DNA from: an uncultured Eubacteriales bacterium
GTDB lineage: Bacteria > Bacillota > Clostridia > Lachnospirales > Lachnospiraceae
DNA: 49,556 nucleotides
Assembly: GCA_949284175.1 (NCBI GenBank)
Contig: CASDVE010000031.1
Location: 1 to 49,556, forward strand
Direction: 5' to 3'
In this document: in pieces, positions 8,067-15,661 of the stretch
How positions within the stretch are numbered: the stretch's first letter is position 1
Layout of the letters: each line of letters starts with the position of its first letter
Program-made: the position numbers and the translations under genes
The notes under the pieces: generated by a model
The model's input: the letters and a program-made list of their open reading frames with translations, nothing else
What the model was told of the DNA's origin: nothing
The model's database searches: none

Positions 8067-9044
8067 ATGAAAATTAATACTTTTTTAGATTTATGCTCTG
8101 GTATTGGCGGCGGACGTCTGGGTTTAGAACAAGCCGGACTTAAAAGCACTGGTTACTCAGATACAAGCAAATTAGCCGTTCGCACCTATACCTTAATGCA
8201 TGATACTACAGACGAACCCTACTACTATAATTTAAAAAGAATTAAGACCGAAAAGTTACTACCATACGATATGTTGATTGCTGGATTTCCATGCCAAACT
8301 TTCTCTGTTATAGGCAGGAAAGAAGGCTTCTCTGATGACAGAGGACAAATCATATTTCACTTGGCAAGAATTTTAGAAGAAACACAACCTAAATGTTTTC
8401 TTTTAGAAAACGTCAAGGGATTGGTAACTCACGACAAAGGCAAAACAATAAAAATCATCATCAACGAATTAAATAGAGTTGGTTATGATGTAACATATAA
8501 GGTTCTTACCAGCCTTGAATATGGTGTTCCTCAAATGCGACAAAGAGTTTACTTTGTAGGCATCAGAAAAGATTTTGGAAAGGATATAGATGAATTTCAA
8601 TGGCCTGAACCAGTAGAAAAACCATCTCTTTCCAATTTCTTGATTGACGATAATGTTGCAAGTACCGAAAGACTCGATATTCTCTCCTATTATCTAAAGA
8701 ATCCTACTAACAACGGTAAATACACTGTTGATGATATTAAGGAGATGGAAGGCAAAATAATCGACACTCGCATGAATGATCTTCGCATTTATGACGGTCG
8801 CTGCCCAACATTAAGGGCACAGAGAGATGGTGTTTTATATGTTAAAAACCATACGATATATCAGCTGACTGGTTATGAGGCATTGCTTCTTCAAGGATTT
8901 CCAAAAGAATATGCTGACAGAGTAAAGAACGAAGTTTCTGATAGGCACCTCCTAATGCAAGCAGGTAATGCAATGACTGTAAATGTGATTCATGCATTAG
9001 GAGACTCAATAATCAATTTTTTAAAGGATATAAAGGAGGACTAA
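8067..9044 (+). CDS. DNA (cytosine-5) methyltransferase, first of two
   Basis: A 325-aa type II C5 methyltransferase. Visible motifs in order: I (DLCSGIGGGRLGL, 8-20), IV (GFPCQTFS with catalytic Cys76), VI (ENVK, 114-117), VIII (QMRQRVYFVG), a target-recognition stretch at about 190-260 containing RCPTLRAQRDG, then LTGYEALLLQGFP and X (QAGNAMTVNV). All catalytic parts are present. The target site cannot be deduced. The R.HhaI-like nuclease begins 3 nt after its stop, so enzyme and nuclease share a message. Yet the clear M.HhaI relative is the other methyltransferase at 10128-11108. This one may protect the same site, a second site, or belong to a lost system. Confidence 0.93.
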   Translation: MKINTFLDLCSGIGGGRLGLEQAGLKSTGYSDTSKLAVRTYTLMHDTTDEPYYYNLKRIKTEKLLPYDMLIAGFPCQTFSVIGRKEGFSDDRGQIIFHLARILEETQPKCFLLENVKGLVTHDKGKTIKIIINELNRVGYDVTYKVLTSLEYGVPQMRQRVYFVGIRKDFGKDIDEFQWPEPVEKPSLSNFLIDDNVASTERLDILSYYLKNPTNNGKYTVDDIKEMEGKIIDTRMNDLRIYDGRCPTLRAQRDGVLYVKNHTIYQLTGYEALLLQGFPKEYADRVKNEVSDRHLLMQAGNAMTVNVIHALGDSIINFLKDIKED

Positions 9045-9047
9045 ACA

Positions 9048-9839
9048 ATGGCAATATGGGAAGAATTTGAAATTCAATGCACAGATTATCTTAATAAAAG
9101 ATTCGGTGCATATGCAAGATTTTTTCATCAAGGAGGTGCTGATTCAACTGTACCTGACATCTTAGTTGAGACTAAATCGGGTAATTCATTTTACATCGAT
9201 GCTAAACACTCACCTGCTCAATGCGGACAGTTTGTTTTATTACCAGACCTTGATACCGGAACATTTGAATACAGCCGTCTCAATGTAAATCGCATCAACA
9301 AATACGCAGAAATGATAATGGACTATATGAATAAAGATTTCGACGCATTCAGAGAAGCTGGTACAGCCGGAAAAGATATTGATATGCCAAACGGCTCCGA
9401 TATCTTCGCCGACTGGATTATCCAGGCGTATAAAGATAAGGGAGCCGATTTCTTCATCACCAATAACTATACTATTTTACCTATTGAGCGTTTCAGAGAA
9501 TATTTCGATGTAACAGCTAAGTATCGAATCAAACGAAGTGGTTCAGGCAATGTTGGTAAGAGCCGTCTAAAGCCTGTAATGGATTATATATCAACTCACG
9601 ATTATGTCATTACAGATTCTCGTGTAGCCGGAGATAAGCTTTTTGTTGTTTCACCACAGCAGTTACATGATCACAGATTCATCCTTCGTGGAATTGAGTA
9701 TATGTTTTCTCTACGTGGAGACGAATATGAACTTCGCAAACTCTCAAATACATATAATGCTAATGTTATTTTTTCAATCAAACATAAAGCATCTACACCT
9801 GGTATGTCAGAACCAGAATTTATTGATTGTTTGAAGTAA
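9048..9839 (+). CDS. R.HhaI-like type II restriction endonuclease
   Basis: A 263-aa protein that, from memory, matches R.HhaI along its length: an N-terminal EEFE...YLNK segment, FYIDAKHSPAQCGQFVL (R.HhaI has a closely similar FYIEAK...QCGQFVL), FFITNN, YRIKRSGS, and near the C-terminus LSNTYNANVIFSI. The PD-(D/E)XK site is readable as P36-D37 and D51-A-K53. R.HhaI cuts GCGC, so the same target is predicted. The start follows GGAGGACTAAACA, 3 nt after the upstream methyltransferase stop. The last 20 bases overlap the 3' end of the convergent 101-aa gene. With an M.HhaI relative next door, the pairing is convincing; activity is untested. Confidence 0.88.
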   Translation: MAIWEEFEIQCTDYLNKRFGAYARFFHQGGADSTVPDILVETKSGNSFYIDAKHSPAQCGQFVLLPDLDTGTFEYSRLNVNRINKYAEMIMDYMNKDFDAFREAGTAGKDIDMPNGSDIFADWIIQAYKDKGADFFITNNYTILPIERFREYFDVTAKYRIKRSGSGNVGKSRLKPVMDYISTHDYVITDSRVAGDKLFVVSPQQLHDHRFILRGIEYMFSLRGDEYELRKLSNTYNANVIFSIKHKASTPGMSEPEFIDCLK

Positions 9840-10125
9840 CATCATCTGAAAACTCAACATACTGTTTAAGGGCATGACGATATGTACTCATGTAGTACTT
9901 TCCTATTGGAAGATTTGCATTTGGATATTTCTTCATCTCGTCATTGTTGCCCATATCCAAAAAAAGTTTTAATAAGTATTCACATTTATCACTGCGGTAT
10001 TGTTCATCAATATCGCAGTTTTCAATTTCTCGTTCTATTCTTTTCAATCTTGAAATTGTATCACCTGCAACCTTTGTTTTTACACCTTTATTGATAAGCC
10101 AATTTCTGAATTCAACCTCATTCAT
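9820..10125 (-). CDS. 101-aa protein co-transcribed with the M.HhaI-like gene
   Basis: I cannot assign this protein. It is helical and charged (FRNWLINKGVKTKVAGD, SRLKRIEREI) and ends with PNANLPIGKYYMSTYRHAL, so it resembles a SAM-like or integrase N-terminal DNA-binding module more than an enzyme. My impression is that similar segments occur as N-terminal domains of some type II nucleases, which would make this a free-standing domain, but I cannot name one. Its ATG lies 2 nt after the methyltransferase stop, so translation is coupled. Its 3' end overlaps the endonuclease gene by 20 bp on the other strand, allowing antisense effects between the two messages. Confidence 0.8.
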   Translation of the reverse strand: MNEVEFRNWLINKGVKTKVAGDTISRLKRIEREIENCDIDEQYRSDKCEYLLKLFLDMGNNDEMKKYPNANLPIGKYYMSTYRHALKQYVEFSDDVTSNNQ

Positions 10126-10127
10126 CT

Positions 10128-11108
10128 TTATTTTCCCTCCATCACTGTACCAATTTCTACTGCGATGAGCTGCAAAACATCAATTACTACAGAATTTCCA
10201 AATTGCTTATAGGCTTGATTTGCACTCTTACAGATTTTATAAGAATCTGGGTATCCCATGATTCTTGCACATTCACGCGGATGCAACTTTCTAGTCCTTC
10301 CATTTATTAAATATCCACCTGTCTTTGCAAAGACACCTCCGCCATACGCAGAAAGAGTAATTGCGATTCCCTTGGTGCTGTATATTCTTTCGCCTTGTCC
10401 ACCTTTGTTCACAATACCTAATCGAATAGACTTATTGCTATACTGGTTGTCTTCTACACCGTTGTAGTAAGTATCAGGCCTATCAACATATAAGTCCTTG
10501 ACCATTTCTTCGTCTTCAAGAAGAAAATCTTCTACGTGACGTGTTAACTCAAATGGCTTAGGGTACTTAAAATCATTAATCTCTAAATCATTTCTAAAAC
10601 AGACCATATAAATTCTTTCTCGTTTTTGTGGAACACCGTAATCAACAGCATTCAACACCTTCTGATAGAATGTATAACCCAATTCTTCCATAGTGCCTTT
10701 TACAACTTCAAGAGTTTTTCCGTCATCATGTGTCGCAAAATTCTTCACATTCTCCATAAAGACAACTTTGGGTCTCTTCGCTTTTACAATTCTAGCAACA
10801 TCAAAGAACAATGTTCCTCTGCTATCTTCAAAGCCACGCTGCTTGCCACTAATAGAAAATGCCTGGCAAGGAAATCCGGCACAGAGTATATCATGATCAG
10901 GAATCGTATTCTCATCAACTTGCGTAATATCTCCCTCTGGTGTATCACCAAAATTCTCTGCATATACTTTCTGCACAGGGACATCCCACTCATTTGAATA
11001 AACGCAATTTGCACCTAATGATTCTAATGCAATTCTGAATCCGCCTAATCCTGCAAACAAATCTATAAATGTATATCCTGTTAACAACTTCTTTTCTACT
11101 GAAATCAT
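10128..11108 (-). CDS. M.HhaI-like DNA (cytosine-5) methyltransferase
   Basis: A 326-aa protein that follows M.HhaI (327 aa) almost motif for motif, from memory: FIDLFAGLGGFRIALES, PEGDITQV, CAGFPCQAFSISGKQ with Cys81, FMENVKNFA with Glu119, GVPQKRERIYM. The recognition stretch GGQGERIYSTKG (Q238, R241), TLSAYGGG (S253, Y255) and FAKTGGYL closely follows the M.HhaI target domain, so GCGC with methylation of the inner 5' cytosine is predicted. The ATG at 11108 has GGAG 8 nt upstream and puts the catalytic Cys at residue 81 exactly as in M.HhaI; a GTG at 11114 is too close to that site. It is followed 2 nt later by the 101-aa gene. Its promoter contains its own predicted target sites. Confidence 0.94.
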   Translation of the reverse strand: MISVEKKLLTGYTFIDLFAGLGGFRIALESLGANCVYSNEWDVPVQKVYAENFGDTPEGDITQVDENTIPDHDILCAGFPCQAFSISGKQRGFEDSRGTLFFDVARIVKAKRPKVVFMENVKNFATHDDGKTLEVVKGTMEELGYTFYQKVLNAVDYGVPQKRERIYMVCFRNDLEINDFKYPKPFELTRHVEDFLLEDEEMVKDLYVDRPDTYYNGVEDNQYSNKSIRLGIVNKGGQGERIYSTKGIAITLSAYGGGVFAKTGGYLINGRTRKLHPRECARIMGYPDSYKICKSANQAYKQFGNSVVIDVLQLIAVEIGTVMEGK

Positions 11109-11136
11109 CTTCACAACTCCTTGTTTTCATTTCTTT

Positions 11137-11166
11137 AATTATAGCGCACTGCGCTATAATTTTCAA
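11137..11166 (-). promoter_or_regulatory. Methyltransferase promoter with GCGC palindrome in the spacer
   Basis: TTGAAA (11166-11161), a 17-bp spacer and TATAAT (11143-11138) make a near-consensus promoter reading into the M.HhaI-like gene. A perfect inverted repeat with 12-bp arms (AATTATAGCGCA) around one base covers 11137-11161. It places GCGC at 11144-11147 and 11151-11154, both between the two promoter boxes. This is a natural site for feedback, either by methylation or by a repressor. Confidence 0.85.
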
Positions 11167-11182
11167 GGAGTACGAAAAAAAT

Positions 11183-11411
11183 TTACAATTTATCTTTTTT
11201 CTCTTCTTCGATAATATTCCAAAGTTCCTCTTTATCCATCTCTAAAAAATCAGCAAAAAAAATCTAGATTTCTCTTTGATGGAGTTAGATTATTATTTTC
11301 AAAACGAGCATAATACATGGGTGTAACCCCCATGAGTTCAGCAGTTTGTTTTTTAGTAAGTTGCTTTTCATTTCGTTTTGCAGCGAGCATTCTACTTAGT
11401 TTTGATTTCAT
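11183..11411 (-). pseudogene. HTH controller-like gene with a frameshift in an A8 run
   Basis: From the ATG at 11411 (after GGTGAGGTAAA) the frame reads MKSKLSRMLAAKRNEKQLTK and on through a helix-turn-helix (KKQTAELMGVTPMYYARFE, TPSKRNLDFF), then hits a stop after 53 codons. With one base fewer in the run of eight A (plus strand 11255-11262) it continues ADFLEMDKEELWNIIEEE and ends at 11183, giving about 75 aa, the size of a restriction controller protein. It lies just upstream of the methyltransferase promoter on the same strand. It is either a recently broken gene, a sequencing error or a slippage site. The short form would still keep most of the HTH. Confidence 0.75.
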
Positions 11412-11429
11412 TTTACCTCACCGCCTTAT

Positions 11430-11480
11430 TCAATAGTCTTGTATGTTCAACCCGAAATCAATAGTTTTATATTCTCAACC
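11430..11480 (-). repeat. Two 23-bp direct repeats upstream of the HTH controller
   Basis: On the minus strand GGTTGA...ACTATTGA occurs twice, at 11480-11458 and 11452-11430, with 19 of 23 positions identical and a 28-bp period. They lie directly upstream of the controller-like gene, where its promoter must be. Paired sites here are what an autoregulating controller protein would bind. The same strand also offers TTGATT with a weak -10. Confidence 0.6.
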
Positions 11481-11520
11481 TCTATTTTACTCTAAATTTT
11501 CGCTCCTTAAAACAAGAAAA

Positions 11521-11554
11521 TCCGAGAACCTGGATTTTCGTCCAAATCCTCGGA
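11521..11554 (-). terminator. Terminator after rlmD
   Basis: TCCGAG and CTCGGA enclose an inner TGGA/TCCA pairing. Read on the minus strand the hairpin is followed by TTTTCTTGTTTT. It lies 32 bp after the rlmD stop and marks the likely boundary between core genome and the accessory island. Confidence 0.7.
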
Positions 11555-11585
11555 AAAGCCTTATATTTCAAGCATTTTAACACTT

Positions 11586-12878
11586 TTACTTACGTGTTTT
11601 AGTCAACAGAACCACGCACTCCACATGTCCAGTCCATGGGAATAAATCAAACGGATAACATCCTTTTACTTTATATCCCTTTTTCTTAAAATAGCATACA
11701 TCTCTTTCCAATGTTTCTGGATAGCAAGAAATATACACGACTTTTTTTGGTGCCATCATCGCCAAAGAATCAATAAATACTTCTGTACTTCCGCTTCTTG
11801 GTGGATCCATAAAGACAACATCTGCCTTTTGTCCTTTCTCAGCCATGTTCACCATAAATTTGCTGGCATCTTCACAATAAAATCTAGCATTTTTTATTTC
11901 ATTTCTCTTACAATTGAAAATGGCATCTTTTACTGCATCCTTGTTCAGCTCTACCCCGATCACCTCTTTTGCCTTTTTACTTGCAATGAGTCCAATCGTT
12001 CCAATTCCACAATAGGCATCTATCACCTTTTCTTTTCCACTCAATCCTGCAAGTTCCATTGCTTTTTCATACAGATGTTCTGTCTGCACAGGATTAATTT
12101 GATAAAAGGATTTGGAAGAAATTCGGAATGTGCAGCCACATAATACGTCTTCAATATATCCTTTTCCATATAGAACGTGTTCTTTATCTCCAAGAACCAT
12201 ACTTGTTCCTCTTCCATTAATATTTTGAATCACCGTTGTGATCTCTGGATGTTTTTCACGAAGTGCCTTTACAAAATTATTTTTGGATGGGAAAACAGGA
12301 GATGCTGTAACAAGGACAACCATCACTTCTCCTGTTGCAAACCCTCGTTTTATAAGAATGTGACGCATAAAGCCATATTCCGTATCCTCATCATATACTT
12401 TCATTTTAAAGGATTTTATCAGTTCTTTGATTGTAGCAATGATAGCATCCGCTTTTTGATCCTCAATCAAACATCTATCAATTGGAACAACTCGATGAGT
12501 TCCCTCTTGATATACACCTGATATGACTTGATTTTTTCTATCTCGATCTAATACCGCATGCACTTTATTTCGATAGAAATAAGGATTTTCCATTCCAAAG
12601 ATCGGATGGACAGTACAGTGCTTCTTCATAAGAGAGTTGACCCATTTTTGTTTTTTCATAAGCTGTTCTTCATACGTAAGCCCTTGATATTGACAACCAC
12701 CACATTTTTTTGCATAAGGACAACCCGTCTTCTTTTTTGATTTTGAACTCTGACTCACATTGGATTGATCCAACTCCTTTTTTCGTTTTCCTTGTTCTTG
12801 CTCTAACCGCACTTGTTTATTTGAATTGTTCTGCTTTTTTTGATTCTTTTGTTGTTGATTTTTCCAATTTGTTTTCAT
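11586..12878 (-). CDS. rlmD: 23S rRNA (uracil-5-)-methyltransferase, RlmD family
   Basis: A 430-aa RNA m5U methyltransferase of the RlmD/TrmA family, which methylates a uracil of 23S rRNA with S-adenosylmethionine. An iron-sulphur cluster set of Cys53, Cys59 and Cys62 (CPYAKKCGGC) follows a 50-residue Lys/Gln/Asn-rich tail; no TRAM domain is visible. Later come GYIEDVLCG, FYQINPVQTEHLY, the SAM loop DAYCGIGTIGL, MDPPRSG and the catalytic-Cys motif, here VYISCYPETLERD. Most relatives have SCNP at that point; the Asn is Tyr here. The protein ends with the usual LFPWTGHVECVVLL. It is monocistronic, with a terminator after it. The exact uridine (1939 or another) cannot be decided. Confidence 0.9.
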   Translation of the reverse strand: MKTNWKNQQQKNQKKQNNSNKQVRLEQEQGKRKKELDQSNVSQSSKSKKKTGCPYAKKCGGCQYQGLTYEEQLMKKQKWVNSLMKKHCTVHPIFGMENPYFYRNKVHAVLDRDRKNQVISGVYQEGTHRVVPIDRCLIEDQKADAIIATIKELIKSFKMKVYDEDTEYGFMRHILIKRGFATGEVMVVLVTASPVFPSKNNFVKALREKHPEITTVIQNINGRGTSMVLGDKEHVLYGKGYIEDVLCGCTFRISSKSFYQINPVQTEHLYEKAMELAGLSGKEKVIDAYCGIGTIGLIASKKAKEVIGVELNKDAVKDAIFNCKRNEIKNARFYCEDASKFMVNMAEKGQKADVVFMDPPRSGSTEVFIDSLAMMAPKKVVYISCYPETLERDVCYFKKKGYKVKGCYPFDLFPWTGHVECVVLLTKTRK

Positions 12879-13019
12879 TGTATTTCCTTTTCCTCTTTTA
12901 TTTTATAATTACTTCACCCACGGCTAAAATCACGAGTGTACGACGAAAATTTATCACTACTACCTTTAACGAGAAGTTACTGTATCCGCTAAAGGGGTCA
13001 ATTATACTAGACACAAAAG

Positions 13020-13062
13020 ACGAGATCACGTTAAGAAGTACTTCTTCCTTCCATGATCTCGT
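13020..13062 (-). terminator. Terminator after deoC
   Basis: ACGAGATCA pairs with TGATCTCGT, with a further GAAGTACTTC palindrome inside. On the minus strand the hairpin is followed by CTTTTGTGT. It begins 7 bp after the deoC stop. The T-tract is short, so efficiency is uncertain. Confidence 0.6.
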
Positions 13063-13068
13063 ACATTT

Positions 13069-13737
13069 TTAATAGTCTGTTTTTATTTCCTCACCTTTTA
13101 TAATCTTAACAATCTTGCTTGTTCCAAGTCTTGATGCTCCAAGTTCTATAAACTTTTCTCCATCCTCTAAAGAGGAAATTCCTCCAGCGGCTTTAATCTT
13201 GACATCTTGTCCAACATGTTTTGCAAACAGTGTCACATCTTCAAACGTGGCTCCTGATGTGGAAAAACCTGTTGATGTTTTAATATAATCAGCACCAGCA
13301 TTTGTAACAATTTCGCACATCTTGATCTTCTCTTCTTCTGTCAACAGACAAGTTTCAATAATGACTTTTAAAATTCTTCCACCACAGACTTCTTTGATCT
13401 GTTCAATTTCTCCTTGCACATATTCATAATCTTTCGCCTTTAATGCACCGATATTGATTACCATGTCAATTTCATCAGCACCGTTTAAAATCGCATCTTC
13501 GGTTTCAAATACTTTCACTGCTGTTGTCATATTTCCATTTGGAAATCCAATGACTGTGCATATTTTTAATTGATCTTTTACATACTTTTTGGCATCACGC
13601 ACATAACAAGGTGGAATACAGACAGATGCTGTATGATATTTCATTCCATCATCACAGATTTCCTTTATTTCCTCCCATGTTGCTGTTTGTAAAAGCAATG
13701 TATGATCAGCTGTACTTAAAATCTTTTCTCTATCCAT
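13069..13737 (-). CDS. deoC: Deoxyribose-phosphate aldolase
   Basis: DeoC splits 2-deoxyribose 5-phosphate into glyceraldehyde 3-phosphate and acetaldehyde in deoxynucleoside breakdown. At 222 aa it has the normal bacterial length. The Schiff-base lysine is K153 in [10 protein letters not shown], and the helper lysine is K182 in [17 protein letters not shown] supplies the acidic residues. It stands alone, without deoA, deoD or a phosphopentomutase next to it. An extended -10 box (TGATATAAT, -10 at 13808-13803) lies about 70 bp upstream. The ribosome site before the ATG is weak. Confidence 0.96.
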   Translation of the reverse strand: MDREKILSTADHTLLLQTATWEEIKEICDDGMKYHTASVCIPPCYVRDAKKYVKDQLKICTVIGFPNGNMTTAVKVFETEDAILNGADEIDMVINIGALKAKDYEYVQGEIEQIKEVCGGRILKVIIETCLLTEEEKIKMCEIVTNAGADYIKTSTGFSTSGATFEDVTLFAKHVGQDVKIKAAGGISSLEDGEKFIELGASRLGTSKIVKIIKGEEIKTDY

Positions 13738-13853
13738 TCTTTGATTTCTATGATGACAAACATCATACTCCCCTTTCCATCTATATTTTAATTTTTTCTT
13801 TCATTATATCATACTATCCCCCAGAAATACACAAAAATTTGAATCGCTTACCC

Positions 13854-14297
13854 TTAACGTTTTAACTGATTGTTGAGTTCTCTTTCATAATAACTCCTTG
13901 TTATTTCGTCTAAGCATACAATGCTTACCATCTCAATATCTTCATATTGTTTCGTACATTCTAAAATGGTAGATATGGCAATTTTTACCGCTTTATTCAA
14001 TGGAAAGCGATATACGCCTGTACTGATGGATGGAAATGCAATGGTCTTACATTGATGTTCATATGCCAGTGATATACAAGTTTCATAACAATCTCTTAAT
14101 AACTCTTCTTCTCCTGAACCTCCCCCTCTCCAAATCGGCTCTGATGTATGAATCACATAGTGAGATTCTTCTTGATAGATCGCTCCCATCATTTTATGTG
14201 CTCCCAATAAGGAGGTACTTGATGTTTCCACAATAACATCGCTATCTAATTTTTTGATATCTCCTAATATAATTTCTAGTTTCATACCGTTACCCAA
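13854..14297 (-). CDS. Divergent macro-domain protein
   Basis: A 147-aa macro domain, the fold that binds ADP-ribose and related nucleotides. The second half is typical: EEELLRDCYETCISLAYEH, TIAFPSISTGVYRFP (the substrate loop and core strand) and KAVKIAI. The first half is not: where active de-ADP-ribosylases show NAAN and a glycine-rich loop, this one has VIVETSSTSLLGAHKMMGA. Binding may therefore be altered and hydrolase activity is doubtful. The TTG at 14297 has GGAG 8 nt upstream; the in-frame ATG at 14285 lacks a site. It stands alone between deoC and a secreted-protein gene. Confidence 0.85.
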   Translation of the reverse strand: MGNGMKLEIILGDIKKLDSDVIVETSSTSLLGAHKMMGAIYQEESHYVIHTSEPIWRGGGSGEEELLRDCYETCISLAYEHQCKTIAFPSISTGVYRFPLNKAVKIAISTILECTKQYEDIEMVSIVCLDEITRSYYERELNNQLKR

Positions 14298-14358
14298 TGG
14301 ATCTTCTCCATCTTCCCTCTCTCATTTTTCTTTTCCATATATTATGGGTGTGTATACA

Positions 14359-14398
14359 AAAACAGACAACAAAATATCTTTCGTTTGCTGTCTGTTTT
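14359..14398. terminator. Bidirectional terminator
   Basis: AAACAGACA pairs with TGTCTGTTT around a short loop, with A-rich sequence on one side and TTTTT on the other. On the minus strand it ends the secreted-protein gene 18 bp after its stop. Confidence 0.8.
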
Positions 14399-14416
14399 TC
14401 TAACTATTGGAAACCA

Positions 14417-15562
14417 TTAGACTTTGATAGAATAGGCTCCACTTGCATCTTTTGTTGTAGTTTTTGATATCTTTATATAGTATGTTCCCTTTGGCAGAGT
14501 ATCTCCTGTTACAAAAATGGCTGTCCCATTTTGTGGATAAAACTTAGCATTATGTAAGGTCACGTTAGAACTAGCTGGTAAAATCTGATACTCTAACTTT
14601 GTGCTTGCAAAGTTTGTAATTGTCATACGCAATTTTTGATTTTTTGTTAAGCTGACTTTAAACCAATCTGTCTTTGTTTTGGAATCTGTTAAATACAAAA
14701 GCCCCATTCCTTGCTTTCCTTTTTTCAACGTTTTGGCTTTTGCCTTGCTTGTTCCTGCTTGATCTGACATTCCGGTAAACATATAACGCACTTTATATGG
14801 CCGATCGGTATCCGAAATCTTAATATAATACGTTCCTTTTTTTAGAGCATAATAGGAAGTAAATTCATTTTCTTCTGTTAAATTCACTTTTTTAGGATTT
14901 AAAGAAGTCTTTTTATTATTACAAAGTTCTACTGTCAACTTACCATTTGTTGTTTCATAGGTTCTCCCCTGTACTGTAATATATCCATTTTTTGTAAGTT
15001 TCACTTTGTAATAATTCGTAGTATCATACTGATTTGGATAAGTGACTGCCCATTGTTTATGTTGCAATGTGCGATTATCATTTCGATATAACATCGCTTT
15101 TGCATTCACAGTGATTGGTACATACGTATAAGCCGTTTCTACATGAAGTAGATACGTTCCTGCTTGTGGTACCTGTACAAGCAATGTTCCGTTTCTCGCC
15201 TCTGTTGTCAACGTAACTTGATTATCCGGTATCACTCCTTCACTTCCCTGTGAACGAAGGGAAACCCGAACCTCTTGGGACAACCCTTCCGATGAAAGTG
15301 CTATTTTCACTATTCCCCCATTGGTTGTTTGCATTGGAATATCAACGGATGCTCCACCTACTGGTACTGTCGCCAAAAAGGAAATAGCTCCTTCTGCCAT
15401 GTCTGTTTCATACTTTGTCGCCACTGGAATCTGAATCCCCTCATTTTCCTGTGTCTGCGTTTGATTGTTTTCTTCCGCATAGATTGGCGTAGTTGTCCAA
15501 TTCATGCACAAAATCCCTGCCATCAAAAACGCTATTTTTTTCAGACGTTTTTTCTTAAGCAT
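14417..15562 (-). CDS. Secreted protein with PPC-like repeats
   Basis: A 381-aa exported protein. Residues 1-29 form a signal peptide: basic KKKRLKK, a hydrophobic core (IAFLMAGILCM) and a likely cut after PIYA. Three domains of about 100 residues follow, each ending in a similar strand: GTYLLHVET (about 137), GTYYIKISD (about 243) and GTYYIKISK (about 362). This is the pattern of bacterial pre-peptidase C-terminal (PPC) beta-sandwich domains. No protease domain, sortase motif or membrane anchor is present, so it is probably released or loosely wall-bound. It may bind sugars or a partner enzyme; no function can be stated. It has its own promoter and terminator. Confidence 0.82.
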   Translation of the reverse strand: MLKKKRLKKIAFLMAGILCMNWTTTPIYAEENNQTQTQENEGIQIPVATKYETDMAEGAISFLATVPVGGASVDIPMQTTNGGIVKIALSSEGLSQEVRVSLRSQGSEGVIPDNQVTLTTEARNGTLLVQVPQAGTYLLHVETAYTYVPITVNAKAMLYRNDNRTLQHKQWAVTYPNQYDTTNYYKVKLTKNGYITVQGRTYETTNGKLTVELCNNKKTSLNPKKVNLTEENEFTSYYALKKGTYYIKISDTDRPYKVRYMFTGMSDQAGTSKAKAKTLKKGKQGMGLLYLTDSKTKTDWFKVSLTKNQKLRMTITNFASTKLEYQILPASSNVTLHNAKFYPQNGTAIFVTGDTLPKGTYYIKISKTTTKDASGAYSIKV

Positions 15563-15616
15563 CCTTTCTTAAAAACCTCCCTATATACAATAAATATTTT
15601 AAACAAAACTATGTTT

Positions 15617-15646
15617 AGTATACTGTGGGACTCCTCTCTTTGTCAA
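15617..15646 (-). promoter_or_regulatory. Promoter of the secreted-protein gene
   Basis: TTGACA (15646-15641), an 18-bp spacer and TATACT (15622-15617) form a strong promoter about 55 bp upstream of the ATG at 15562. The -35 box begins 16 bp beyond the cobO stop, so this gene does not depend on the cobalamin operon. Confidence 0.75.
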
Positions 15647-15661
15647 CGGAACGGATGTTCC

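Noticed and set aside
9882..11014. Several ORFs of 60-120 codons opposite the M.HhaI-like and 101-aa genes.
   Set aside because: They lack ribosome sites and recognisable motifs and lie fully inside well-supported genes; treated as shadows.
12915..13010. CACCCACGGCTAAAATCACG and following bases look like the end of an IS200/IS605 element.
   Set aside because: The hairpin is badly mismatched and no tnpA or tnpB fragment is near; at most an old remnant.
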